Shown: one piece after another, positions 8,600-17,273 of the stretch | How positions within the stretch are numbered: position 1 is the stretch's first letter | How the letters are laid out: each line of letters opens with the position of its first letter | Source: PUPG01 sp031323845 | GTDB taxonomy: Bacteria; Bacteroidota; Bacteroidia; Bacteroidales; UBA7960 | Direction: 5' to 3' | Length of the DNA stretch: 64,000 nucleotides | Assembly: GCA_031323845.1 (NCBI GenBank) | Contig: JAVIYP010000009.1 | Location: 4,855 to 68,854, forward strand | Notes under the pieces: generated by a model | The model's database searches: none | The model's input: the letters and a program-made list of their open reading frames with translations, nothing else | Told to the model about the DNA's origin: nothing | Position numbers and translations under genes: made by a program

Positions 8600-10231
8600 T
8601 CAGTAGGGTGTGTAGGAGATCACCAGTCGCCACTTTGCCCCATGCAGGGTTACGGTATCCCAAACGGCCAGGTTTACCATTTTCTCCCCGCTGGTTGCAT
8701 CAGTAAAAATATAATCGCCATGTCCGGACTTGTTGGCTGTTATGATTTCACCCAGTTCAAGCAGGTTTCTCATTTCAGCAAATGCCGGGTCAAGGAAGAG
8801 CATGCGTCCGGTGCCCTCAAAAGCTTTGTCAAAAATGATACGTCCGTCTGTTTCCATGATCAATGGTTGATAGATGGTTTCGGCAATGATGGGTGTGGCG
8901 AGCTCTTGTATCATAACTTCCGGTCTGATAAGCAGGCTCACGGAGCCGTGGTATTCGCCCATCTCATCAGTAATGGGATGCAGCAGGCTGATGGCATCGA
9001 AGCCTTCAACGGCAATAAAGGAATTGCTGAGCATCGGAGCCCTGTTTTTTTGCATCATAAAAAAGCTTTCCTGATCCCTGATATCCAGGCCTTCTGAAGT
9101 ATAAAACTCAGGAGGCTCGATGTAAACGAGATTGCCATCGGTATCAATAAGGGTGCAGCTGATAACATAGGGGTTGTCGCGGTACAGACTTCGGAAGCCA
9201 TTTCTGGCAACACGTTCCGGTGGTATCCGACCATTAAACGATGCAATAAGGGCATCAAGGTTGTTGTCCATGTTGCGCAATTCGGTCTCGATGCTTTGTT
9301 TTAGTTTATTCAGAATCTGATAAGCTTCAGGCATATAGTCCTCTTCTATTTGTTCTCCAATTTTTCCCAGTATCATACGCCAGTTGTTAAAACCGGTTTT
9401 TTTGTAGAGGATATGGGTTTTCCTTCCGGAAAAACTATAACTGGTATAGCCTTCATCCTGTGATAAAATGGTCTGAACAGCGCCAGCCATTGAAGGGCTG
9501 CCTTGTTCGGCGGGTTTCATGAACACAAAATCGGATCTTGGATGCAGTACGGTATTGCCATCTTCGCTCAAAACATACCACAAATAATTATCGGGGAGGT
9601 TCAGGGATTCGGAAACCATTTTCTGGAAATCATCAAGAAAAACCGAAAGCGCCACGGCTCCTGTTACTTCACCGTTTTCCATTGCTGGTACTGCTATCAG
9701 TACCGATTTTTTTCCTGTTGAGCGGCTGTATATCAAGGCACCGTGTATTTCTTTTCCGGCAAAAAGAGGTTCGAAATAGGCTCTGTCAGCAAGGTTGAGG
9801 CCAGTATAGCCCTGTTCGACGCTGTAATAACTGCCTTCGGGTTCAATAAAGAGGGCGGCTCCGGGAATGGCTTCGCATAAGGTTTGCAGCTTAGGCCGGA
9901 TCTCGGGCCAAATACCGCTTCTTGTTGCGGGTGCAGCTGCTATAAGACGAAGCGCTGTCAGTGCATGGCTCAGGTAGCCTTCAACGAGTGCAGCACTCAC
10001 CCCGACAACAGCTCTGGCATCTATTTCAAAAAAGAGATCAGGATAATCACTGTCGGTTACGGGTTGGTCTTTGGGCAATGCTTTATACTCAGCTGATGGT
10101 GTGGTGTGTTTCGTGTCTGTGAGGTTTGCCTTAGTGCCGCAACCGGAAGTAACGGCAAACGCTGCAAGCCAGAGAAACAGGGCAGCGCGGTTTTTCATCC
10201 TGGCTTTTGAAGTGCTTTTTACGGGGTTCAT
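8600..10231 (-). CDS. Lipoprotein with two Cache-type sensor domains and no output domain
   Basis: Predicted lipoprotein (lipobox VTSGC after a hydrophobic stretch; an alternative start at 10198 would shorten the leader). The rest looks like two extracellular Cache sensing units. The first, about residues 55-290, has the typical stretch GLNLADRAYFEPLFAGKEIHG followed by KKSVLIAVPAMENGEVTGAVALSV. The second, about residues 320-540, repeats the pattern with LDIRDQESFFMMQKN and ISLLHPITDEMGEYHGSVSLL. Cache domains normally sit in front of kinases, cyclases or chemoreceptors, but here there is no transmembrane helix after the sensor and no signalling domain. It may bind a small ligand and present it to a partner. 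The two LytTR genes lie just upstream on the same strand, 170 bp away, and could be linked to it. Confidence 0.8.
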   Translation of the reverse strand: MNPVKSTSKARMKNRAALFLWLAAFAVTSGCGTKANLTDTKHTTPSAEYKALPKDQPVTDSDYPDLFFEIDARAVVGVSAALVEGYLSHALTALRLIAAAPATRSGIWPEIRPKLQTLCEAIPGAALFIEPEGSYYSVEQGYTGLNLADRAYFEPLFAGKEIHGALIYSRSTGKKSVLIAVPAMENGEVTGAVALSVFLDDFQKMVSESLNLPDNYLWYVLSEDGNTVLHPRSDFVFMKPAEQGSPSMAGAVQTILSQDEGYTSYSFSGRKTHILYKKTGFNNWRMILGKIGEQIEEDYMPEAYQILNKLKQSIETELRNMDNNLDALIASFNGRIPPERVARNGFRSLYRDNPYVISCTLIDTDGNLVYIEPPEFYTSEGLDIRDQESFFMMQKNRAPMLSNSFIAVEGFDAISLLHPITDEMGEYHGSVSLLIRPEVMIQELATPIIAETIYQPLIMETDGRIIFDKAFEGTGRMLFLDPAFAEMRNLLELGEIITANKSGHGDYIFTDATSGEKMVNLAVWDTVTLHGAKWRLVISYTPY

Positions 10232-10401
10232 GTTGACTTCCTCGTTTTTATGGTTACAGTGAAAAGTCGGAAACGGGAAGCAGGTTTATGGCTGAAAGAA
10301 CACTTATAAATTGCAGTAAATTCAACTCATCCTTTTCCCACACTAAAAATAGGGAAAAAATCGGGATTGCGCAAAAAATAAGCGATGAGCCTTGAAGGTG
10401 C

Positions 10402-10722
10402 TTAGTTTACGGCACCCAGGAGGGTCAGAAGTTGTTTTTTTCTTCTGCGTGACACCGGTAGTTCATGCCCGCGGATACGTATCATGAGTTGCCTGTTTTT
10501 GATGGTAATCTCCTTTATTCTTTGCAGGTTTACCAGGTAAGACCGGTGAATCCGCACAAAATTCTGACCGGTCAGTTCTTGTTCAACCATCCCTAATGAC
10601 ATATCAATCACCTCGTTGGAACCGTTTTTCATAACTACAATGGTATACCCGCTGAAAAGATATACATAGTCGATGTCATGCTTGTTACCTAATGTTCCCA
10701 AACAGTCCTTTGTTCGATCCAT
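10402..10722 (-). CDS. LytTR DNA-binding protein, single domain
   Basis: A 106-residue protein that consists almost only of a LytTR DNA-binding domain: the typical IHRSYLVNLQRIKEI stretch is followed by the closing LPVSRRRKKQLL. There is no receiver domain and no membrane segment, so it lacks an obvious input. LytTR domains bind pairs of 9-bp direct repeats and usually act as transcription activators. The gene starts 11 bp after the stop of a second, related LytTR gene (10734-11069), so the two are almost surely cotranscribed and may work together or as a heterodimer. The two proteins are clearly diverged from each other, so this is not a recent duplication. Confidence 0.85.
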   Translation of the reverse strand: MDRTKDCLGTLGNKHDIDYVYLFSGYTIVVMKNGSNEVIDMSLGMVEQELTGQNFVRIHRSYLVNLQRIKEITIKNRQLMIRIRGHELPVSRRRKKQLLTLLGAVN

Positions 10723-10733
10723 GGCTTACAGCT

Positions 10734-11069
10734 TTAATTGTTTATCTTCTGATCAACAAATAGTTGAAATAACTTCCTTTTGCGCCGGGAAACAGGTACT
10801 GTAGCCCCATTTCTTAAACGTACGTGTTGACAGGCCTTGTCGAAAACCTCAATATAAGCCCTGTTGATGATAAAATTCCTGTGTGTTCTGAAAAACATTG
10901 ATAAAGGCAGGCTTTTCTCTAAACGGCAAAGCGGCATGTGTACATGCTTTAAAACATCATGGCCGTTTCTTATTTCAGAAATCCCTTGCCTGTAACAAAT
11001 ATGAGTGATGTCGTTGTAGTTAAGCATGCGAATACGATTCTTGTCTTTTACCCAAATTCCATTATTCAT
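10734..11069 (-). CDS. LytTR DNA-binding protein, single domain (first gene of the pair)
   Basis: A 111-residue LytTR-only regulator. The N-terminal part (WVKDKNRIRMLNYNDITHICY) carries the sequence normally found at the start of LytTR domains, and the C-terminal part shows FFRTHRNFIINRAYIEVF and VPVSRRKRKLF. Like its neighbour it has no receiver domain. It is the promoter-proximal gene of the pair. Upstream is an AT-rich region of about 150 bp with a -7 box at 11111-11118 and a perfect 9-bp direct repeat with a 12-bp spacer at 11175-11204. This geometry matches known LytTR sites, so autoregulation is likely but inferred. Confidence 0.85.
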   Translation of the reverse strand: MNNGIWVKDKNRIRMLNYNDITHICYRQGISEIRNGHDVLKHVHMPLCRLEKSLPLSMFFRTHRNFIINRAYIEVFDKACQHVRLRNGATVPVSRRKRKLFQLFVDQKINN

Positions 11070-11110
11070 AGTAATAACTTGATTGGTGAGTTTAAATAAT
11101 AATTACATCG

Positions 11111-11118
11111 CAAAAATA
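11111..11118 (-). promoter_or_regulatory. Candidate -7 box for the LytTR pair
   Basis: Minus-strand TATTTTTG fits TAnnTTTG. It lies 42 bp upstream of the ATG at 11069. No convincing -33 box is visible, which would suit a promoter that needs an activator. Confidence 0.35.
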
Positions 11119-11174
11119 TAACAATAATTGATTTATCATAAAAAAATAAAAAAATATTTGATTAATGGAATAAA

Positions 11175-11204
11175 ATAAGTGTTAAGTGGATCAATATAAG
11201 TGTT
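11175..11204. promoter_or_regulatory. Candidate LytTR binding site (9-bp direct repeat, 12-bp spacer)
   Basis: ATAAGTGTT occurs at 11175-11183 and again, identical, at 11196-11204, a 21-bp period or two helical turns. Known LytTR regulators such as AgrA bind two 9-bp direct repeats about 12 bp apart. The site is centred about 70 bp upstream of the candidate -7 box of the LytTR pair. The rest of the 11070-11429 gap, between the LytTR pair and rlmN, shows no gene. Confidence 0.45.
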
Positions 11205-11429
11205 TTGTAAATTATTTTTACGCAATTGGTTTTCAGGCTGACGGGAAAAATACTACATTCACTGCCTGGAAGGTCAAGCACCGGCATAAATCACTTCCGG
11301 CCAGAGGCAAGTTGCAGTATTACAAAAGCTAACACCTGGTGGTTTAACAAGGACAATGGTCTTCAGTCTAAAAACTGGAGATCATCGGGCAATTACATTG
11401 TTGAAAAGATAGCTCAACCGTGGTCAGTA

Positions 11430-12452
11430 TCATTTAAGGCAGGACAATAGTCCGCAAGCGGCCTGAATATCCTCTCCGCGCGATTTTCGTATGGTTGTCA
11501 TAATGCCTTTGTTATCAAGCGCGTCGCGAAATGCTTCAATTGTCTTTTGGTCAGGTGACCTGTAGGAACTTCCGGGAATTGGGTGAAAGCTGAGCAGGTT
11601 GATATGGCACCTGATTTTGTCGAGAAGTCTTGCCAGGGCCTTAACATGATGCTGACTGTGATTGACGTCCTTGAACACGATGTATTCGAAAGAGATCCTT
11701 CGCTGTTTTTCAATAGGATAACTCCGTATAGCGGCCATGATATCGGCCAGGGGGTGCGCTTTGCTCATGGGAACCATTTCCCTGCGCTCTTCTTCGAAGG
11801 GTGTGTGCAGGCTTATGGCAAGGTTGCAGCGACTGCGGTTCAGAAAGGCACCGATAGCAGGAACCACTCCTATTGTGGAAACCGTAATACGCCGCGGACT
11901 CAGACTAAAACCCCATTCGGCAGTCAGAATTTCCAGGCTTTGCAATACAGCCTCCAGGTTGTCAAACGGTTCTCCCATGCCCATAAATACCAGGTTGGTG
12001 ATCAGGTCCCGCTCCGGGATGCTGCGTACCTGGTTCAAAATTTCACCGGTGCTTAGGTTGCCTTTTAAACCCATTCTGCCGGTCATGCAAAACCGGCATC
12101 CCATCCTGCATCCCGCCTGTGAAGATATACACAGCGTTTTTCGCTTGTCTTCAGGGATAAACACCGATTCAATGTATCCCTTGTTTTCTACCGGAAATAA
12201 ATATTTTTTTGTGCCGTCAGCTGAAAGCTGCATTTCCACCGGATCCTGAACCGAAATGATATGGGATGATGCAAGCTCACTGCGTATTTTTTTTGAGAGG
12301 TTCGTCATTTGTGAAAAATCATCCGCATGCCTTTTATAAAGCCATAAGGCAATCTGCCTTGCAGTATATGAAGGCCAGCCATAACCGGTGACCAGACTTT
12401 CAAGCTGCTGAAGGTCCCAGCCGTAGATATTCTCAGGTCTTGTTTCTGACAT
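11430..12452 (-). CDS. rlmN: Dual-specificity RNA methyltransferase RlmN
   Basis: Radical-SAM enzyme that methylates C2 of A2503 in 23S rRNA and of A37 in some tRNAs. The [4Fe-4S] motif CX3CX2C is present as CRMGCRFC, followed by MTGRMGLKGNLSTGEI and the GMGEPFDN stretch. The second catalytic cysteine is in RGEDIQAACG near the C-terminus. I place the start at the ATG at 12452 (MSETRPENIYG) rather than ten codons upstream, because a -7-like box at 12480-12487 would put the transcript start inside the longer frame. Length is normal, and it is a single-gene unit. Confidence 0.96.
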   Translation of the reverse strand: MSETRPENIYGWDLQQLESLVTGYGWPSYTARQIALWLYKRHADDFSQMTNLSKKIRSELASSHIISVQDPVEMQLSADGTKKYLFPVENKGYIESVFIPEDKRKTLCISSQAGCRMGCRFCMTGRMGLKGNLSTGEILNQVRSIPERDLITNLVFMGMGEPFDNLEAVLQSLEILTAEWGFSLSPRRITVSTIGVVPAIGAFLNRSRCNLAISLHTPFEEERREMVPMSKAHPLADIMAAIRSYPIEKQRRISFEYIVFKDVNHSQHHVKALARLLDKIRCHINLLSFHPIPGSSYRSPDQKTIEAFRDALDNKGIMTTIRKSRGEDIQAACGLLSCLK

Positions 12453-12479
12453 TCTTATCAGATTATGGTTTACGTGCTG

Positions 12480-12513
12480 CAAAAATACGGTTATTAATGA
12501 TGTTGTCAGCCAA
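12480..12513 (-). promoter_or_regulatory. Candidate rlmN promoter
   Basis: Minus-strand TATTTTTG (12480-12487) with TTG at 12511-12513, 23 bp upstream. It decides the choice of the downstream rlmN start. The remaining gap to 12824 (about 310 bp) contains only a weak minus-strand open frame and nothing I can identify. Confidence 0.4.
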
Positions 12514-12824
12514 GCCTTTATTTGATACTCCGGTAGTGCTATCTCATGGCAAGTGTAACTGCTGCGGGCTTTGATCGTTATCCCTGTTCTATGAGGTCAG
12601 GTTGAAATATGTATTTGATTTTTAAAGTCTTGATTTTTTATCTGATGTTCTGAAAGGTTGTTAGCGTTTAAATGCCGGAGGTCACACCGGGCAACATTAT
12701 TTAATCGTTGAATCGTTTGTTTCAGCACACGGATTTTTGGCTGTGCCGGGGCCATGCACCGACTATAAACCGTCCTTGAACGGGATACAGGCATACTTAT
12801 GTTCCTGAGAAGTTTCTGTTAGGG

Positions 12825-14039
12825 TTACACATTCAGGATTTCTCCCTCTGAACGTGCAATAATCACTGCTCCGCACGAATCGCTCCAAACATTGACCGTA
12901 GTACGGAACATATCCAGAATACGGTCAACCGCCAGTATGAGACCGACGCCCTCGAGCGGCAGACCTACCGCAGTAAGAATTATGGTTATGATCACCAGTC
13001 CGGCCATCGGAATACCCGCGGCACCAATGGATGCAAGAAGTGCGGTTATCACCACGATACCCTGTTGCAGCAGACTTAGCTCAATGCCATAGGCCTGGGC
13101 GATGAACAGTGCAGCAACGCATTCGTACAGGGCAGTGCCGTCCATATTAATGGTAGCCCCAAGTGGCAATACAAAACCTGTGGTTTCGTTAGAGACTCCG
13201 CTGTTATGTTCAACGGCTTTCAGGGTTAACGGTAATGTTGCATTGCTGCTGGATGTGGAGAACGCAGTCAGTAGTGGTACCGACATGCATCGCACGTGCT
13301 TCAGCGGATTAGCCCTGCCAACAAAACGGACCAGTAAAGGCAGGGTGATCATGGCATGCAGGGCCAGGGCGCTGATGACCGCAAGCATATATAACCCCAT
13401 GCTGTTCATTACAGGCAACAAATTATCGGCATGTTCGCTTACCAGCTTTGATACAATTCCAAAGATCCCAAGAGGCGTAAAACGTATCACAAACATGGTC
13501 AGCTGCATCATCACCGCAAAAATGGCGTTGAACGTCTTTTCGATGGGCTGGCGCAGGGAGGGGGTAACGCGCGTCGTGAAAAATCCGAAAAGAATAGCGA
13601 AAAAGATGATGGAAAGCATATTACCCGTGGCCATAGCTTCAACGATATTGACCGGAATAATGTTGATCAGCGTTTGACCAAAGGTTTCAGCTCCAACATC
13701 AAGCCCGTCGACGATACCGCTCAAACCCAGATCAGCCCCTTTCCCGGGCTTTAAAAGGTTAACCATAAACAGTCCGGTCATGATGGCGAAAAAACTCGTC
13801 ATGAGATAATAACTGAAAGTCTTCACACTCATCCTTCCCAGGTTTTTGGCACTTCCGATTCCGGTAACCCCGGATACGATACTGGAAAAAATCAGCGGCA
13901 CAATGATCATTCGGAGTGCCCGGAGGAAAAGATCACCCATCCAACTGACATATTCAACGTGTTCAGTAAACAATATGCCGAATATAATACTCAGTACCAG
14001 TGCAATAAGGATCTGCCAATGCAATTGTATCTTTCGCAT
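12825..14039 (-). CDS. Dicarboxylate/amino acid:cation symporter (DAACS family)
   Basis: Secondary transporter of the GltP/DctA/GltPh type, importing glutamate, aspartate or C4-dicarboxylates with Na+ or H+. Multiple membrane helices run through the protein. The hallmark re-entrant loop appears as STSSSNATLPLT, and the cation/substrate motif as GATINMDGTALYE, followed by GIPMAGLVIIT and the C-terminal VDRILDMFRTTVNV. The frame is open for 28 more codons upstream, but that extension is polar and unlike the family; the ATG at 14039 (MRKIQLHWQ) starts directly before the first helix. Substrate and coupling ion cannot be told. It stands alone. Confidence 0.93.
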   Translation of the reverse strand: MRKIQLHWQILIALVLSIIFGILFTEHVEYVSWMGDLFLRALRMIIVPLIFSSIVSGVTGIGSAKNLGRMSVKTFSYYLMTSFFAIMTGLFMVNLLKPGKGADLGLSGIVDGLDVGAETFGQTLINIIPVNIVEAMATGNMLSIIFFAILFGFFTTRVTPSLRQPIEKTFNAIFAVMMQLTMFVIRFTPLGIFGIVSKLVSEHADNLLPVMNSMGLYMLAVISALALHAMITLPLLVRFVGRANPLKHVRCMSVPLLTAFSTSSSNATLPLTLKAVEHNSGVSNETTGFVLPLGATINMDGTALYECVAALFIAQAYGIELSLLQQGIVVITALLASIGAAGIPMAGLVIITIILTAVGLPLEGVGLILAVDRILDMFRTTVNVWSDSCGAVIIARSEGEILNV

Positions 14040-14315
14040 AGCCGTGTTTTTTTTGAAAGGCCCGACAATATTACAAAAACAATTGTGATTATCCCAGTTT
14101 TTTCCCGGATAGTCTTGTTGCAATTTTTTTTTGACAGGTCGTTAATCACTTTTTTTGCGCGCCAGATTCAATGCCTGTATTTGAAATAATTTTGAACGTT
14201 GCTTCACGGATCGGGTAAAGGTTTTTTTCGGCACCGACAAACCCGTGACAGAAGATCTTTTCCTGTTATGAACTCCTTTAGTGATCCGGCTTGAAGAGAA
14301 AGCAGGCAGGCATTG

Positions 14316-16835
14316 TTATTTATTGCTGAATATACTGACGATGCCGATGATATCAAGCACATTGATGGTTCCATCCTGGTTGACATCAGCGTTATAAAAG
14401 CAAAAAGGGCCGTTGTCGACACCGGTGAAATGGTTGACCACAGTAATGATGTCCAGGATGTTTACCTGTCCGTCGTCGTTGGCATCTCCGTGAATGTTCA
14501 TCAATACGACTTCCACTGAGGTGTTTTCTTCAAGGGTCAGCTGGCCGCTACTCTCCAGGTAACAGGGAGCTGTGACAGTGTAGGTGTAGGTGCCGGGTTC
14601 CAGTTCGTCAATCACGTATTCTCCGGCTTCGTATGTCGTGCCGTTCACGGTAATGGTTGCCTCTTCTATGGCTTCGTTGCTTTCATTTATGATGGTGAAG
14701 GTAATACTCAGCAGGGGTGAGGTAGTTTCGATGGGAAGCCCGATGAGTTTAAAATCATCAAAATAAAAGCCTTCCATATTAATGATATGATCACTAACGA
14801 GTCTGAACCGGAACCAAACCTCTTCGTGGCCGATCAGGTGCGAAAGATCAACCTCTTCTTTGACCCATTGCTGTTGGCTGCCATGATAAAGCGGCTTTCC
14901 TGTATCCTGGTTGTTGCCACCGGTAACGGTATAATTGCCTGCCAGGGGAGTCCACGTTTCCTGGTTGTCTGTCGAATACATGAATTGCACATAGTCCCAG
15001 TTGGCCTCAATCTGATATCGGGTGTGGAATTCGATCCAGGCCACACTAACTGTGCTGAGATCAAAAGCCTGCTGCGTGGTGATGAAGGTATGGGCATTGT
15101 TCGGGTAGTTCTGGCCGGGGCTGTCTGCAATTGATCCGGGCGGAGAAAAGTAGTGCTGGTTGGAAATGCCCCAGGTGCTGCTTGTCCATTGATCAAGATT
15201 GTCGCAGGGGTCGTGGAAGATTACCAGTGGTTCGCCATAGAATTTGGTCAGGGTGTCATTCCAGGCAAAGCTGCCATTGTCGAGCGAAAGCACAAAGCTT
15301 ATCTCCTGTCCTAACCCAATGGATGGGCTCAGTTCGAGACTGATGTATGCTGTATCCGTATCGAGAAGACCCATATTGGTGAAGTGCACGCTTTCACCCG
15401 CGCCCGTTATGTTATCGCTGAGGGGTATCAGGGAAACGGTGAAGCTGGCCGGGCTGACCTGACCAAAGTTGATGATGCTGAATTCAATATCGGCCGAATT
15501 TTCGCTTATGAATTGCGGGCTCAGGTCCGTTGCTTCCGCAAAGGGTAGAGCCAGGCGGGCCAGGCCAAGGTTCATGTGGGTATGGCCGGCACATATTTCC
15601 TCAATGCGATCCATAGCAGGCCAGAAACCGTCAGAGGGCTTGCCGGCTTCGGGAGTAAACGCAAACACCTTGTCTTTGGTGGTTTGTTCACCGTAGAACC
15701 AATCGTCAGAAACTCCGTTGGCCAGGTAGTTCAAGGTCTCGTAAACAGTACCGTAAACATAATTATTCTCGCGGGTAAGGTACTTTGCGTATTCAGAAAA
15801 AATTTCAGCATCAGGGGTGAGTAAATTGGCATACCCCCATGGGTAGATCAAGAGATCGCTGAAGGTATGGTTGTTCAGGGCAAGACTGAAGTTATATGTT
15901 TCGGCAAGTTGCTTTTGCAATTGCGTTTCGGGTTCTGAAAAAGCTGCCATGCCACGGTAAGTCTGGGCAGGCGGATTCGGAGAAGAACCCCAGTTGTCGT
16001 GACCCCACTTGTAACCAAAGTTTCGGTTCAGGTCAACACCAATGCTTCCGTCGTAATTCTGACGCATGTTTTTGCGATGCATGCTGCCTCCGTTCGGATG
16101 GGTTGTTTCGCAAAAAATATATCCGTCGGGATTTACACAGGGTACAAAATACATTTCGATATGGTCAACCAGGTATTGAATTTCCGGGTCGGAATCGTAA
16201 TTTTCCAGAATGTACCACATCTGGAAAAGCATTTGCTGCATCGAAGCCGGCTCCCTGGCATGAGTCAGGGCAGTGTACAGCACTTTTGGCTTATCCTGCT
16301 CAATGCCAGGATTGTTTGATATCCTGACCCAGTATACCGGTCTGCCCTGTATGGTTGTTGTCGTTCCTATGGGTTGTCTTACGGAGATAATATCGGGAAA
16401 AAGCTCCACCATCAGATCAAGATCATCAAGCATCTCATCATAGGTGTGAAAACCTCCCATGGAGCCCAGGGTAAAGTTAACGGGAGTGGGGTACTCTGAT
16501 CTGGGTGTGGCTTCACGCATCTGACGGTTGAGTTCGTCGCGATCAAAGGCGGCGTTGCGTGCCTGGTAGTAACTGGTCATGTCTTCGATCAGAATCTCAT
16601 AACGAAAGCCTGCATTCTCAATTAACCGGAGTTCGGTCTCGGAAAATTCACCCATAAGCGAATGACCCGGTCTGAATTCGGCAATGTCCATAGCGATGCC
16701 AAGGCCGGCAAGCTCCCTGACTTCTCTCCCCGCAAGGTCGATCACAACCCTGTGGTGCTTTTCAGCGAAAGCTATAGTTAAGGAGCTAATAACCAGAATA
16801 ATAATAACAAAACCTCTCTTGTAAAAAGAATTCAT
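14316..16835 (-). CDS. Secreted M14 zinc carboxypeptidase with MAM-like domain and C-terminal dockerin-like repeats
   Basis: Exported metallopeptidase (signal peptide about residues 1-24) that removes C-terminal residues from peptides. An N-terminal propeptide-like region precedes the M14 domain (about residues 125-420). Zinc ligands are H192 and E195 in THAREPAS and H323 in NNHTFSDLLIYPWGY, and the catalytic glutamate is E396 in FTPEAGKPSDG. This pattern is closest to carboxypeptidase T types. Next come a linker beta domain, a MAM/immune-inhibitor-A-like jelly roll (about 535-695), a carboxypeptidase regulatory-like domain, and at the C-terminus two Ca-binding dockerin type I loops, DANDDGQVNILD and DVNQDGTINVLD. 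No T9SS sorting domain is visible. A promoter-like box is at 16907-16914. Confidence 0.92.
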   Translation of the reverse strand: MNSFYKRGFVIIILVISSLTIAFAEKHHRVVIDLAGREVRELAGLGIAMDIAEFRPGHSLMGEFSETELRLIENAGFRYEILIEDMTSYYQARNAAFDRDELNRQMREATPRSEYPTPVNFTLGSMGGFHTYDEMLDDLDLMVELFPDIISVRQPIGTTTTIQGRPVYWVRISNNPGIEQDKPKVLYTALTHAREPASMQQMLFQMWYILENYDSDPEIQYLVDHIEMYFVPCVNPDGYIFCETTHPNGGSMHRKNMRQNYDGSIGVDLNRNFGYKWGHDNWGSSPNPPAQTYRGMAAFSEPETQLQKQLAETYNFSLALNNHTFSDLLIYPWGYANLLTPDAEIFSEYAKYLTRENNYVYGTVYETLNYLANGVSDDWFYGEQTTKDKVFAFTPEAGKPSDGFWPAMDRIEEICAGHTHMNLGLARLALPFAEATDLSPQFISENSADIEFSIINFGQVSPASFTVSLIPLSDNITGAGESVHFTNMGLLDTDTAYISLELSPSIGLGQEISFVLSLDNGSFAWNDTLTKFYGEPLVIFHDPCDNLDQWTSSTWGISNQHYFSPPGSIADSPGQNYPNNAHTFITTQQAFDLSTVSVAWIEFHTRYQIEANWDYVQFMYSTDNQETWTPLAGNYTVTGGNNQDTGKPLYHGSQQQWVKEEVDLSHLIGHEEVWFRFRLVSDHIINMEGFYFDDFKLIGLPIETTSPLLSITFTIINESNEAIEEATITVNGTTYEAGEYVIDELEPGTYTYTVTAPCYLESSGQLTLEENTSVEVVLMNIHGDANDDGQVNILDIITVVNHFTGVDNGPFCFYNADVNQDGTINVLDIIGIVSIFSNK

Positions 16836-16906
16836 TTCAGATGTGTTTAGTGGATGATTGAACGCAGGATTTATTCATAAGGTAAAGAGAAAAGCATTGA
16901 ACAGAG

Positions 16907-16914
16907 CAAATATA
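16907..16914 (-). promoter_or_regulatory. Candidate -7 box for the M14 peptidase gene
   Basis: Minus-strand TATATTTG, 71 bp upstream of the ATG; a possible TTG lies 25 bp further upstream, longer than usual. The rest of the divergent 16836-17273 gap holds a second box at 17178-17185 for the plus strand and no gene. Confidence 0.35.
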
Positions 16915-17177
16915 TCATTTTTTGAACGAACCATTCATCCAACCTCATTTATGGATAAAAAAGATATTTTCCCAGACTTGTTTTCCATCCAGGTTGGCCG
17001 GAGCAGAGTTCTCAGGGCCTACTGAAGCAAGCCGGGGTGCTGGCCCACATAAACTTCTGTTAACCGTTAAACCATCGTTTTCTGGTATTGAAATTTACCG
17101 GGAACAGCAGCATATTTAATCTGAACAGGGCACTTTAAGATTTTTTTGGATCATTCATTCAGTTTTTGTATTTTTAA

Positions 17178-17185
17178 TACCTTTG
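17178..17185 (+). promoter_or_regulatory. Candidate -7 box for the 17-27 kb envelope cluster
   Basis: TACCTTTG fits TAnnTTTG and lies 88 bp upstream of the ATG at 17274. There is no -33 box at the usual distance. Confidence 0.35.
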
Positions 17186-17273
17186 GGATGATGAGGGTGT
17201 GCTTTTTATTGAAGATCAAAAGGAGCCGCCTGTCAGAAATAAATGATCTTTTGGTGTTAAAAATCAACTTGTT

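Noticed and set aside
12597..12794. 65-codon minus-strand open frame between rlmN and the symporter gene
   Set aside because: No signal peptide, motif or promoter; length fits chance.
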